Shown here in pieces: positions 8,979 to 17,594 of a stretch of 64,000 nucleotides of DNA. The notes below the pieces were generated by a model. That model saw nothing but the letters and a program-made list of their open reading frames with translations, made no database searches and was not told where the DNA came from. The position numbers and the translations under genes are program-made. The stretch spans positions 248,001 through 312,000 of the forward strand of contig NZ_JAJITC010000006.1 of the NCBI RefSeq assembly GCF_020881035.1, given 5' to 3'. The stretch comes from Paraburkholderia translucens. Its GTDB lineage: Bacteria; Pseudomonadota; Gammaproteobacteria; Burkholderiales; Burkholderiaceae. The stretch's first letter is position 1. Each line of letters starts with the position of its first letter.

Positions 8979-11426
8979 TCAGTGGCCCGGTTGCCAGCGC
9001 AGGATCGGGTGCGTCGCGCCGGCCGCAATGATCCACACGCCGGTTGGACTGATGTCCCACGAGGTGTCGAAGCTGGCCGGGTTGCTCATCTGCGCGGTGG
9101 TCAGGCCGTTCGACGCGGGCAACTGGGTGCCGTCTCCCGTGCTCACTGCCCGCGTCGTCGTCTCTTTGTCCCAGTAGACATTGTTTGCGATCGTCCCGTT
9201 GCCGACGGCAGCGATGCCGCCGTAAAACGTGGGCGTCCCCGGAGGCGGGCAACAATAGCCTCGGACCAGTCCCGTCGCAAACGACTGCTCGATCACGCCG
9301 GTGTTGGCATAGACGAGGCCGCCCGCGCTCAAGTCGCCGAACGCGGTGCCCGTCGCATAGGATTGCGACACGGTACCGGAGTTGACGCCAACCAGGCCGC
9401 CTGGCGAGCCGAATATATCCGTACTCACTACGCCGGTCGCGTACGACTGAGCGATCCGTCCGAGATTCGCGCCAACGAGCCCGCCTGCCTCTCCTGCGTC
9501 GCCTACGTTAGCGCTGCTCCATGAGCGCTCGATCAATCCGTCGTTGGTGCCCACCAGACCGCCGACTGGTGCATTCCCATAGTGGGGAGCCCCGCGGAAG
9601 CCAGTCGCGTACGCGTAAGTGATCAATCCCCGGTTACGGCCCGCAAGAATGCCGAGCGTGACAACAATGGGCTGGTTGTCGATGATGTCGTCGTAGAGGT
9701 CGTAGAGTGCGCTGTTCGTCATGCCGACATTGCGCACCACACCCGTCGTCCCGATCTCGCCGAACAGGCCGAGCGGCCGGCTACCCGGCGGCATGTAAGA
9801 GCCATTCTGGCCGAAACCGTCAATCACATGTCCCATTCCGTCGAACTGGCCGCTGAACGGAGTGGCGGCGCTGCCAAGCGAAAGGAACTCGACGCTGGGA
9901 CCTGCGCCGGTGCCTGGATTCGAAGCCGTCGCGCTCGCATCGATATCCTTGCCAAGCGCGTAGTTGCCGGACAGATCCAGCGATACGTTCTGCAGATCGG
10001 TCAGCGAATTCACGAGCTTATAACCGGTCACTTGCGTGACCAGGCCACTGTAAGGGGCGCCGGTCCACGCGCTATTCGAGCGGATCGTTCCCGGGCTGTA
10101 GCTGCCGTTCATGTCGTACAGCGCGCTGACGGTGCCGGTACTACCCGACCAGTCGATCACGCCCTGGTTTGACACGCTGCTTGCGTTGTCGATGCTTGCG
10201 GCGTCGCCCCTCAAACTAAGATTGCCGCTGCCGGAGTTCCGGATCGTGGTCGCGGGTGCAATCGTCACATTGCGATAAGCCACGAGCGATAACGACGCCG
10301 AACCTTTCCACTCAAGACTGGATGCAACGGTCATATCGCCACTTGCGCCATTCGTGCCGGTCGCGCTTGCATCGATCGATGTGCCGACGTTCAGGCTACG
10401 CGCGAAGGCATGCGCCGTAGGGGTATCGACGGTGAAGTTCGGCGTCGACACATTCCAAAGCCCCGCTCGCACTCTTGCGCCGTGCGCCAACGTGAGCGAG
10501 TCGGCGAGCGTATCGACGGTGCCGCCGCTACCATCGGCATTCGTTGCTTCTATCGTCCCTCGTTGCGTGACGTGACCTGTGTCGGCAACCAGCCAGATGT
10601 GACCGTCACGCATCGCCGTGCCGGTCGCGCGGATGCGCGAGCCGCCGCCGGCGAGCGCATAGATGTTGCCGTCGGCCGCTTCGAGATTGATCTGCGCGGC
10701 CTGCGTGGCGCCGCGATCGAGCACCTGGCCCTTACTGCCGATCTGCACGAACACCTGCCTGTTGCTCGAAGACTCGTACAACACGACCTGCTGCCCAACG
10801 ACGTATTCTGCCGTGCCGTTCGGTGCACTGATCGAACCGGCGTTTACCGCGGCATCGTGCGCGATGAGAAAGACGTCGCCGCCGCTGGAACTGATCTTGC
10901 CGAGATTCGCCACCTTGCCGCCCGACGTGCCGGAAAGCGTGAGCGTGCCGCCGTTCACGAAGGCGGTATCGGGCAGATCGAGCGTCGAGGCGACGAAGCG
11001 ACCGCCGGTGCTGATGACGCCGCTGCGGCCCACCACAATGCCTTGCGGGTTGATCAGATACACACCGCCCGTTGCTTTGAGGCTGCCAAGAATCGCCGAT
11101 GGCGAGAAGCCCGTCACGCGACTGAGCGTCGCGCCCGAACCGTTGTCGAACATGACGCTGTTGCACTTGCCGATCGAGAAGCTATTCCAGTCGATTACAC
11201 CGCGACTTGAGCCGGGCTGAGTGACGGTGAGCACGTTGCCCTGGTTGGCGATGGTTCCCGTGCCGGCCACGTAGTGCCCGCCTTGCGGGAGGACGCCACC
11301 GGCATACACTGCGTGTGCCAGTGACAGTCCGGTCAGAGAGAGAACGATGAGAGGCGCGATACCTTGAGACGGTTGCCGGCGATGCCGTGCGCGTAGTATC
11401 GGATAACTTAATGACGGAGGTTCCAT
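8979..11426 (-). CDS. Filamentous haemagglutinin-type (two-partner secretion) protein with GLUG repeats
   Basis: The 815-residue protein starts with a long basic signal region ending near HAVYA/GGVLP. A TPS secretion domain follows: IDWNSFSIG, GATLSRVTG, GVYLINPQGIVVG and GGRFVAST are the usual blocks of haemagglutination-activity domains, here with NPQG where NPNG is common. A beta-helical middle follows. Residues about 640-790 hold at least four GLUG-type repeats of the form GGLVG-N-G-I-SYATG. ATG 11426 has AAGGGGG close upstream; the frame extends to 11483. No TpsB/ShlB-type outer-membrane transporter is nearby, so export would need a partner elsewhere. It is short for an adhesin of this class. 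Confidence 0.8.
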   Translation of the reverse strand: MEPPSLSYPILRARHRRQPSQGIAPLIVLSLTGLSLAHAVYAGGVLPQGGHYVAGTGTIANQGNVLTVTQPGSSRGVIDWNSFSIGKCNSVMFDNGSGATLSRVTGFSPSAILGSLKATGGVYLINPQGIVVGRSGVISTGGRFVASTLDLPDTAFVNGGTLTLSGTSGGKVANLGKISSSGGDVFLIAHDAAVNAGSISAPNGTAEYVVGQQVVLYESSSNRQVFVQIGSKGQVLDRGATQAAQINLEAADGNIYALAGGGSRIRATGTAMRDGHIWLVADTGHVTQRGTIEATNADGSGGTVDTLADSLTLAHGARVRAGLWNVSTPNFTVDTPTAHAFARSLNVGTSIDASATGTNGASGDMTVASSLEWKGSASLSLVAYRNVTIAPATTIRNSGSGNLSLRGDAASIDNASSVSNQGVIDWSGSTGTVSALYDMNGSYSPGTIRSNSAWTGAPYSGLVTQVTGYKLVNSLTDLQNVSLDLSGNYALGKDIDASATASNPGTGAGPSVEFLSLGSAATPFSGQFDGMGHVIDGFGQNGSYMPPGSRPLGLFGEIGTTGVVRNVGMTNSALYDLYDDIIDNQPIVVTLGILAGRNRGLITYAYATGFRGAPHYGNAPVGGLVGTNDGLIERSWSSANVGDAGEAGGLVGANLGRIAQSYATGVVSTDIFGSPGGLVGVNSGTVSQSYATGTAFGDLSAGGLVYANTGVIEQSFATGLVRGYCCPPPGTPTFYGGIAAVGNGTIANNVYWDKETTTRAVSTGDGTQLPASNGLTTAQMSNPASFDTSWDISPTGVWIIAAGATHPILRWQPGH

Positions 11427-11705
11427 ATATCCCCCTTGCGCAGAGGGTGGATGCCACCGGCCCCGCAGTCCGACCGGAGTCACGCGAACCGTGGCGTATT
11501 CACAATCAGAATAATAGTTACCGTGACTGCTTCATGCCAGCCGATGTCATGCTGGAAAAGGGCCGCCATGAGTAGGAAGCGAAATGCTTGCAAGAACGGT
11601 GGAGCCTCGCTTCCTCAATGCGTTCAAATAGACGCTTTCGTCATCGCGAGCGCCTCGCGTAAGAGCGCGGCGGACCGCACGCGTATCGCCGACTCACAGG
11701 AAGGC

Positions 11706-12923
11706 TCAAAGCCACGTGCCGCCCTGCCGTTCGCTCGGTTCCTGCGCAAGCGCGTCGAAATCGTGAATCCAGTCGAGGTGATGCAGCATGCTGTCGCGAG
11801 CACCGAGCCGCGCGTGGCGTTCCTGCGCGGCCGGACCGTCCGGCAAATGCAGCACGTCCGCGGCGGATATCGACGCGTACTGCACCTTGCGCGTGCGGCC
11901 TCGCCGCAGACGCTCGTAGGCTTCCTGCGCCTCCCGCCAATTGCCCGGGCCGGCCGTGGCCAGTTGTGCGGCCAGCACCACCGCATCCTCGATCGACTGG
12001 TTGGCGCCCTGGCCGTGATGCGGCACGAGCGCATGTGCGGCATCGCCGATCAGCGTCACGCGCCCCTTGCTCCAGCGGCCGAGCGGAGGACGGTGGAACA
12101 GACCCCAGCGCTGACTGATCGGCACGGCCGTGATCATCTGCACGACGGCCGGATGCCAGTCCTTGAACAGGCGCAGTTGCTCGCCTTCGCTTGACGGCAT
12201 GACCCAGTCGCGTGACGGCCACGGCGAAGGATGACGCTCGACCAGCAGGAAGTTCTGATCGCCCTTGTCGCCGATCGGGTAGTGCAGCAGATGGCCGCCG
12301 GGCCCGACCCAGAACTGGATCGTCTCCGGATCAGGCAGCAGGTCCATGCGCCCGGCCGGTACGACGCCACGAAAACCCGAGCAACCTGAATAGAGCACGT
12401 CGTCATAGCCGAGCATCCAGCGTCGCGTGGTCGAGCGTGCGCCGTCGGCACCGATCACGAGATCGGCATCGACGCGCTGACCGTTGTCGAACGCGAGACT
12501 CACGCGATCCGGGTGCTGCACGAGATCAACCAGCCGATGGCTGAGCTCGATGCGCTCGAGACCGACCGCCTTCGACAGCACCGCCTGCAGATCGGCGCGA
12601 TGTACGCCCCAGTACGAACCGCCGAACTGCTCGCGATAGCTCGGCATGCCGCGATGATGGCCAATGACGGCGCCGCTGCGTCCGTCACGATAGATAAGCC
12701 CGGGTACTTCAGCGCACACGTTTTCAAACGCGGAACGCAGTCCCATGCGCTCGTAAAAGCGCGTCGCGTTCGCCGACAGCGCGACGGCCGCGCCCACCTC
12801 GCGCAGTTCTTCGGTCTGTTCGTAAAGCTGCGCATCGATGCCATGTTCGCGCAGTGCCAGCGCCAGCGTCAGGCCGCCGATGCCGGCGCCGACGATCGCG
12901 ATTCTCAGATCCAGCATACTCAT
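11706..12923 (-). CDS. FAD-dependent aromatic monooxygenase (salicylate hydroxylase-like)
   Basis: This 405-residue class A flavoprotein monooxygenase has GAGIGG at residues 12-17 (FAD ADP-binding loop), GADGARSTTR in the middle (DG motif, NAD(P)H/FAD contact) and LIGDAAHALVPHHGQGANQSIED (GD motif, FAD ribose). It is expected to hydroxylate an aromatic acid using NAD(P)H and O2 in the cytosol. Salicylate, 3-hydroxybenzoate or hydroxynicotinate are typical substrates; none can be chosen here. ATG 12923 has GGAGA at 7 bases. It diverges from the LysR gene, with a LysR box in between, so it is probably the target of that regulator. Confidence 0.85.
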   Translation of the reverse strand: MSMLDLRIAIVGAGIGGLTLALALREHGIDAQLYEQTEELREVGAAVALSANATRFYERMGLRSAFENVCAEVPGLIYRDGRSGAVIGHHRGMPSYREQFGGSYWGVHRADLQAVLSKAVGLERIELSHRLVDLVQHPDRVSLAFDNGQRVDADLVIGADGARSTTRRWMLGYDDVLYSGCSGFRGVVPAGRMDLLPDPETIQFWVGPGGHLLHYPIGDKGDQNFLLVERHPSPWPSRDWVMPSSEGEQLRLFKDWHPAVVQMITAVPISQRWGLFHRPPLGRWSKGRVTLIGDAAHALVPHHGQGANQSIEDAVVLAAQLATAGPGNWREAQEAYERLRRGRTRKVQYASISAADVLHLPDGPAAQERHARLGARDSMLHHLDWIHDFDALAQEPSERQGGTWL

Positions 12924-12992
12924 GATTGTGTCTCCGAAATGCAGGTTCATTGGTTCGGGTCGCGGAGGCGCGTGCGCAGCGCGTCGCATGCG

Positions 12993-13009
12993 AATACCGT
13001 GTCGGTATT
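12993..13009. promoter_or_regulatory. LysR box between monooxygenase and regulator
   Basis: AATACCG-TGT-CGGTATT is a perfect 7-bp palindrome and fits the LysR consensus T-N11-A inside ATAC-N7-GTAT exactly. It lies 70 bases upstream of the monooxygenase start and 87 upstream of the LysR start, the usual place of the recognition site for autorepression and co-inducer-dependent activation. Confidence 0.8.
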
Positions 13010-13095
13010 TTCAGCACTGGACCTTCATTGCTCAATAAGATGAAATGAATCTCCATCATCACTGAATCGAATGACCAAAAGGTCAAGCCAATGTC

Positions 13096-14040
13096 ATGGA
13101 ACTGAACGATCTCGACCTCAATCTGCTGCTGCTCTTCCAGCGGCTGATGCAGGAGCGTCGCGTGGCAAGCGTCGCCGAGCAGATGAACATGAGTCAGCCG
13201 GGCGTCAGCAATGCACTCGCGAAGCTACGCCGCCGGCTGGGCGATCCGCTGTTCGTGCGCGCGCCGGGCGGGGTCGTTCCGACGCCGTTCGCGCTGCGTC
13301 TCGCGGAGCCGGTCTCGCAGGCGCTCGCCACCTTGCACGCCGCGCTCAATCCGGTGACGGGTTTCGATCCGCTGCGTGCGATGCGAACGATGACGATCGG
13401 TATGACCGATATCGGCGAAGTCGTGTTTCTGCCCGCACTGATCGAACGACTGTCGCGCATCGCGCCCGGTGTTGCCCTGAATACGGTCCGCAATACGAGC
13501 GTCAATCTCAGCAACGAGATGGCCGGCGGCCGCGTCGATCTGGCAATCGGTTTGCTGCCGCAGTTAAAGGGTGGTTTCTATCAACGGCGTCTGTTCGATC
13601 AGCGTTACGTCTGTCTGTTCAGACGCGGCCATCCGCTCGAAGACGCGGTGTTGACGCTTCCCGCTTGGCGTGGGGCCGAACATCTGGTGGTCGTGTCGGC
13701 CGGCACCGGCCACGGTCAGGTGGATGAATGGCTCAAGCGGCGCGGCGTGCGGCGTCAGGTGCGACTGACGGTGCCGCACTTCATGAGCGTGGGCTACATC
13801 CTGCAACGCACCGATCTGATCGCCACGGTGCCGGAGCGCCTCGCTCTCGAATTGGCCGCGCCGTTCTCGCTCAGCATGCGCGCGTTGCCGATGACGTTGC
13901 CCGCCGCACCGATCCATTTGCTGTGGCACGAGCGGGTGCAGCACGACGAAGGCAATCGCTGGCTGCGCGAAGTGGTGATCGATCTGTTTGCGGACACGGT
14001 AACGAGTGGTCGGCGGCCGAAAAACGCGCGGAAGAAATAG
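13096..14040 (+). CDS. LysR family transcriptional regulator
   Basis: The protein has 314 residues. A winged helix-turn-helix occupies residues about 5-65 (LLLLFQRLMQERRVASVAEQ, SQPGVSNALAKLRRRLGDPLF). The C-terminal LysR substrate-binding domain follows. The ELNDLDLNLL start and the lack of a long linker resemble the NahR/DntR/NodD group, which respond to aromatic compounds. It is transcribed away from the monooxygenase gene with an exact T-N11-A box in the shared control region. Inference: it activates the monooxygenase in response to its aromatic substrate. Confidence 0.88.
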   Translation: MELNDLDLNLLLLFQRLMQERRVASVAEQMNMSQPGVSNALAKLRRRLGDPLFVRAPGGVVPTPFALRLAEPVSQALATLHAALNPVTGFDPLRAMRTMTIGMTDIGEVVFLPALIERLSRIAPGVALNTVRNTSVNLSNEMAGGRVDLAIGLLPQLKGGFYQRRLFDQRYVCLFRRGHPLEDAVLTLPAWRGAEHLVVVSAGTGHGQVDEWLKRRGVRRQVRLTVPHFMSVGYILQRTDLIATVPERLALELAAPFSLSMRALPMTLPAAPIHLLWHERVQHDEGNRWLREVVIDLFADTVTSGRRPKNARKK

Positions 14041-14061
14041 TCCCTGCTCCCGACAATACGT

Positions 14062-14292
14062 TCAGTTAGCCGACCGGGTACTACCGCCGCGCAACACCTG
14101 AGCCACCGACTCGCAGGGCTGAACGGCAGGCAGGCACCCGGGCGAACGGAATTGGCGCAGAATGAATGAACCCACGGGTGCCTGCGCCGCAGGTGTGAAG
14201 GTGCGCACCACTCGCCAGCGCATGGTCGGAAGATCGCCCGACACAGTGGTGCGGACATAGCAGCCGGCGTAACGTCCGGTCGCCCGTGGCAT
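14062..14292 (-). CDS. Possible small protein of unknown function
   Basis: This 76-residue frame has coding-like third positions (mostly G/C) and a balanced composition with three cysteines. No known domain or signal peptide is seen. The best start is uncertain because a GGGA element sits too close to the ATG. It lies in an otherwise empty gap between the LysR and EamA genes, on the opposite strand. It may be a decayed gene end rather than a functional gene. Confidence 0.3.
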   Translation of the reverse strand: MPRATGRYAGCYVRTTVSGDLPTMRWRVVRTFTPAAQAPVGSFILRQFRSPGCLPAVQPCESVAQVLRGGSTRSAN

Positions 14293-14329
14293 TCCCTTTC
14301 GATGGCCGATGGGTGTCAGTGAATGCGCC

Positions 14330-14358
14330 CTGACATTACATTTGCATGTGCGTATAAT
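14330..14358 (+). promoter_or_regulatory. Near-consensus sigma70 promoter for the EamA exporter
   Basis: CTGACA (14330-14335, 5 of 6 to TTGACA) and TATAAT (14353-14358, 6 of 6) are separated by 17 bases. Transcription should begin near 14365, giving a leader of about 60-100 bases before the EamA gene. This is the best promoter seen by eye in the window. Confidence 0.75.
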
Positions 14359-14468
14359 TTCGCAAAGCCTTCATGCAGTATCACTGAAAAGCACAAAAGC
14401 GATACGGCAATAAAAGGGCACTCGTGTGGACTGCCCACACAGTGCACAAAGACAACATCACTCGAAAT

Positions 14469-15470
14469 ATGCCCGTGTCTTCAGCAACAATCGGATTGCG
14501 CGATTCCGCGCGATTTTTCACCCAACCGAAAGCGCTCGTCATCGTAGCCACGGTATGCTGCCTGCTCTGGGGTAGTTCGTACCCGGCAATCAAAATTGGC
14601 TACACTCTGCTCGGAATCACGCAAAACGATATTCCTTCAAAGCTGATCTTCGCAGGCTACCGGTTCGTACTCGCGGGACTCTTGCTGTTGATACTCGCTG
14701 TCTTGTCGAAAAAGCCTGTTTTCGATTTGAATCGCCGCAACAGCGGTCAACTGATGTTGCTGGGCTTTTCGCAAACGGCTATTCAGTACTTATTCTTCTA
14801 TGTCGGTCTCGCCTACACGAGCGGCGTTCGCGGTTCGATCCTGAACTCGACCACGACCTTCTTCAGCGTGCTGCTTGCCCATTTCATCTATAAGAACGAC
14901 AAAGTTTCGCCTCGCAAGGCGCTTGGGTGCCTGCTGGGATTCGTCGGGGTCATGGTCGTGAATTTCGGCGACGGCCTGTTCGAATTTTCGTTCACCTTGC
15001 TCGGCGAAGGCTTTATCGTGATTGCCGCGTTCGCGCTCTCTGCCGCGTCGATTTACGGAAAGCGCATTTCGCAGAGCATGGACGTCATGGTCATGACGGG
15101 TTATCAACTTGGGTTTGGCGGCGCCGTTCTGCTTGCAGCCGGTTACGCCACCGGCGGTTCGCTGCACGCCTTCACGCTCGGATCGATGGGCTTGCTCGCC
15201 TATCTGGCATTGCTGTCCGCAGTGGCATTTACGTTGTGGAGTCTTCTGCTGAAATATAACCAGGTTGGCAAAGTCACCGTTTTCAATTTTCTGGTGCCGG
15301 TGTTCGGCACCGTGCTCTCGGCCATATGTCTGAATGAGAACATCATGGAATTGAAGAATCTCGTCGCGCTGATGTTCGTTTGCGCGGGGATCTGGCTGGT
15401 TACGCGCTCGGCGCAGAGCAATGCCGCTTATTCGAATGCGGGCGCCGTATTGGGTCGTGGCCGAGGCTGA
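14469..15470 (+). CDS. EamA (DMT superfamily) transporter
   Basis: Ten hydrophobic segments and two EamA repeats are evident in 333 residues: LLWGSSYPAIKIGY opens the first repeat and the second starts near IVIAAFALSAASIYGK. Such inner-membrane proteins export amino acids or other metabolites. ATG 14469 is chosen because it places the first membrane helix normally. A GTG at 14424 with AGGG 5 bases upstream is a serious alternative and would add 15 residues. A strong promoter lies upstream. It is convergent with the persulfide dioxygenase gene. The substrate is unknown. Confidence 0.85.
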   Translation: MPVSSATIGLRDSARFFTQPKALVIVATVCCLLWGSSYPAIKIGYTLLGITQNDIPSKLIFAGYRFVLAGLLLLILAVLSKKPVFDLNRRNSGQLMLLGFSQTAIQYLFFYVGLAYTSGVRGSILNSTTTFFSVLLAHFIYKNDKVSPRKALGCLLGFVGVMVVNFGDGLFEFSFTLLGEGFIVIAAFALSAASIYGKRISQSMDVMVMTGYQLGFGGAVLLAAGYATGGSLHAFTLGSMGLLAYLALLSAVAFTLWSLLLKYNQVGKVTVFNFLVPVFGTVLSAICLNENIMELKNLVALMFVCAGIWLVTRSAQSNAAYSNAGAVLGRGRG

Positions 15471-15503
15471 ATTCGCGGGCCGTTTCAGATAGGGTCGATT
15501 CCC

Positions 15504-16577
15504 TCAAACACTATCCGACGCCACCGGCAATCCCTCCGTCCTCCACCGCAGCATCCCGCCGGCAAGGTTCGCGACCTTGCCGAATCCTGCCTTGGTCAGC
15601 AATACGCTCGCCTGCGCGGAGCGCACGCCGGAGCGGCACACAGCGACCACCGGCCGCTCGCGATCCAGTTCCTCGAGCCGCCCTGTCAATTGCGACAGGG
15701 GCACCAGTTTGGCGCCCGGAAGATGACCCAAACGATCGATGAATTCGGGCGCCTCCCGCACATCGACGATCTGAAACGCCGCGCCATGTTCGAGCAGCGC
15801 CATCGGCTCGATTTCCCATACGCCGCTAAAGCGCAAGGTCAATGGCGCCCAATCCGGCGTTTCCGTCGCCACTTCGGCGCCGCTTTCCGGCTGCCCGCAA
15901 CGCAGGTTCGCGGGCACCGCCACCGCCATCAGCTTCGGATGCGGCAAATTCAGGTTATTCATATGCCCGGTGAAATCGCCGATGTCGACGTCGCCGCCCA
16001 GGCGCGGATTGAAGCGCCGCTCTTCGGCCACGCTCGTCACCGTGATGCCACGATAGTCGTGCGCGGGATAAAGCAGACAGTGCTCCGGCAGCGACAAAAT
16101 CTGCTCGCGCACGGACACGAACAACTGCTGCGGACTGCCTTGCTGGAAATCGGTGCGGCCACAGCCACGAATCAGCAGGCTGTCGCCGGTGAAGGCCATG
16201 CTTTGATCGTCGAGCACGTAGGTCAGGCAGCCGTTCGTGTGACCAGGTGTGGCGCGCACGGTCAGATGACGCGTGCCGAAGTCGATCCGATCGCCGTGCC
16301 GCAATGGCCGCGTCACACCTTCCGCTTCGACGACCGCGGCAAGCGCGATTTCGCTGCCGCAACGCTGACGCATGCGCCATGCGCCGGTCACGTGATCGGC
16401 GTGCACGTGGGTATCGAGCGTGGTCAGCAGCCACAGGCCAAGCTCGCGCAGCAGCGCCTGATCACGCGGCACCTGCTCGTAGACGGGGTCGATCAGCAGC
16501 GCCTCGCCATTGTCGCCAAGCAGGTACGTGTAGGTCGACGAAACCGGATCGAACAGTTGGCGAAAAATCATCTTCAT
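15504..16577 (-). CDS. Persulfide dioxygenase-rhodanese fusion protein
   Basis: The protein has 357 residues and two domains. Residues 1-230 are an ETHE1-type metallo-beta-lactamase fold: THVHADH (57-62), H113 (PGHTNG) and D132 (GDSLL) supply the iron site (H57, H113, D132), and IRGCGRTDFQQ matches the ETHE1 glutathione-persulfide site. Residues 245-357 are a rhodanese domain with the catalytic loop CRSGVRS, cysteine 314. This is the architecture of the characterised Burkholderia phytofirmans fusion enzyme, which oxidises glutathione persulfide to sulfite and interconverts sulfite and thiosulfate. The gene is 52 bases downstream of the 1-Cys peroxiredoxin on the same strand, suggesting a joint role in reactive sulfur and peroxide handling. 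Confidence 0.93.
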   Translation of the reverse strand: MKMIFRQLFDPVSSTYTYLLGDNGEALLIDPVYEQVPRDQALLRELGLWLLTTLDTHVHADHVTGAWRMRQRCGSEIALAAVVEAEGVTRPLRHGDRIDFGTRHLTVRATPGHTNGCLTYVLDDQSMAFTGDSLLIRGCGRTDFQQGSPQQLFVSVREQILSLPEHCLLYPAHDYRGITVTSVAEERRFNPRLGGDVDIGDFTGHMNNLNLPHPKLMAVAVPANLRCGQPESGAEVATETPDWAPLTLRFSGVWEIEPMALLEHGAAFQIVDVREAPEFIDRLGHLPGAKLVPLSQLTGRLEELDRERPVVAVCRSGVRSAQASVLLTKAGFGKVANLAGGMLRWRTEGLPVASDSV

Positions 16578-16629
16578 CCCTTAGGAACCAAAGGCACGAC
16601 GGCCCGGTAGCGGCCGCCGTGCCCCGATT

Positions 16630-17286
16630 TTAGCCCGGCTGCTTGGTGGTGCGCAGATACGGTTTGATCGTCTTGAAGCCCGGGAACACCTGTTCCGCCT
16701 CTTCGTTGCTGACAGCGGACGTGATGATCACGTCTTCGCCCTGCTTCCAGTTGACCGGCGTCGCGACCCTGTGTTTCGCGGTGAGCTGAATCGAATCGAG
16801 CACGCGCAGGATCTCGTCGAAGTTGCGCCCAGTACTCATCGGGTAGGTCAGCGTCAGCTTGATCTTCTTGTCGGGCCCGATGATGAAGACCGAGCGCACG
16901 GTCGCATTGGTCGCGGCGGTGCGGCCCTCACTGGTGTCGCCGGCATCGGCCGGCAGCATGTTGTACAGCTTGGCGACCGCGAGATCGGTGTCGCCGATCA
17001 TCGGGTACTTGACGGCGGCGCCCTGCGTTTCCTCGATGTCCGCGGCCCATTTTTCGTGGTCTTCGACCGGATCGACCGACAGCCCGATCAGCTTGGCGTT
17101 GCGCTTGGTGAACTCCGGCTCGATCTTCGCCATATAGCCCAGTTCGGTCGTGCAAACTGGCGTGAAGTCTTTCGGGTGAGAAAACAGGACCGCCCATTGG
17201 TCGCCGATCCAGTCGTGGAAATCGATGGTGCCTTGCGTGGTTCGCGCGGTGAAGTTAGGCGCGACGTCATTGATACGGAGTGACAT
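16630..17286 (-). CDS. 1-Cys peroxiredoxin (Prx6-type)
   Basis: This 218-residue enzyme has FTPVCTTE with the peroxidatic cysteine at position 45. No other cysteine occurs, so it is a 1-Cys enzyme. The C-terminal extension (TPVNWKQGEDVIITSAVSN) is typical of the Prx6/AhpC-TSA 1-Cys group. It reduces H2O2 and organic peroxides in the cytosol, with recycling by an external thiol. ATG 17286 has GGAAGG upstream; the frame can be read from 17343. It is probably the first gene of an operon with the persulfide dioxygenase-rhodanese gene. Confidence 0.92.
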   Translation of the reverse strand: MSLRINDVAPNFTARTTQGTIDFHDWIGDQWAVLFSHPKDFTPVCTTELGYMAKIEPEFTKRNAKLIGLSVDPVEDHEKWAADIEETQGAAVKYPMIGDTDLAVAKLYNMLPADAGDTSEGRTAATNATVRSVFIIGPDKKIKLTLTYPMSTGRNFDEILRVLDSIQLTAKHRVATPVNWKQGEDVIITSAVSNEEAEQVFPGFKTIKPYLRTTKQPG

Positions 17287-17594
17287 ATTGCCTTCCTGAC
17301 AAGTCGTGGTTAAGCGGAAGACCCGAGCGAGGCCTGTCTGCAACGCTCCAACACGGGCCGCGAAACTCTCGGGGATTGAAAATCACCAATACAGTGAGAC
17401 TTTAAATATAGCGCGTTACGCGCGAACCCATATTGACACCCGTCGGAATCGCTCCGGGCTCTCCATCGCCACACTCGGACAACCGCTTCGGGGACAAGCG
17501 TTGACCGGCAAATCATGGGGATTCAGCGCGAAGGCGTGTGTTCGATAGCGTACGAATTTACCGGACCCTGATCCGGTCAGAGCGTTCGCTCCGG
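17287..17594. other. Intergenic region with weak hairpins
   Basis: These 308 bases lie between the peroxiredoxin start and the galU fragment stop. They must hold the peroxiredoxin promoter. AT-rich sequence around 17401-17410 followed by a short GCGCG/CGCGC repeat (17411-17423) is the only candidate element. A 6-bp hairpin at 17560-17577 could be a weak terminator for the galU fragment. No gene is seen. Confidence 0.5.

Noticed and set aside
17407..17423. AT-rich stretch plus GCGCG/CGCGC repeat as an OxyR site for the peroxiredoxin
   Set aside because: The arms are too short and do not match the OxyR pattern; kept only as part of an intergenic note.
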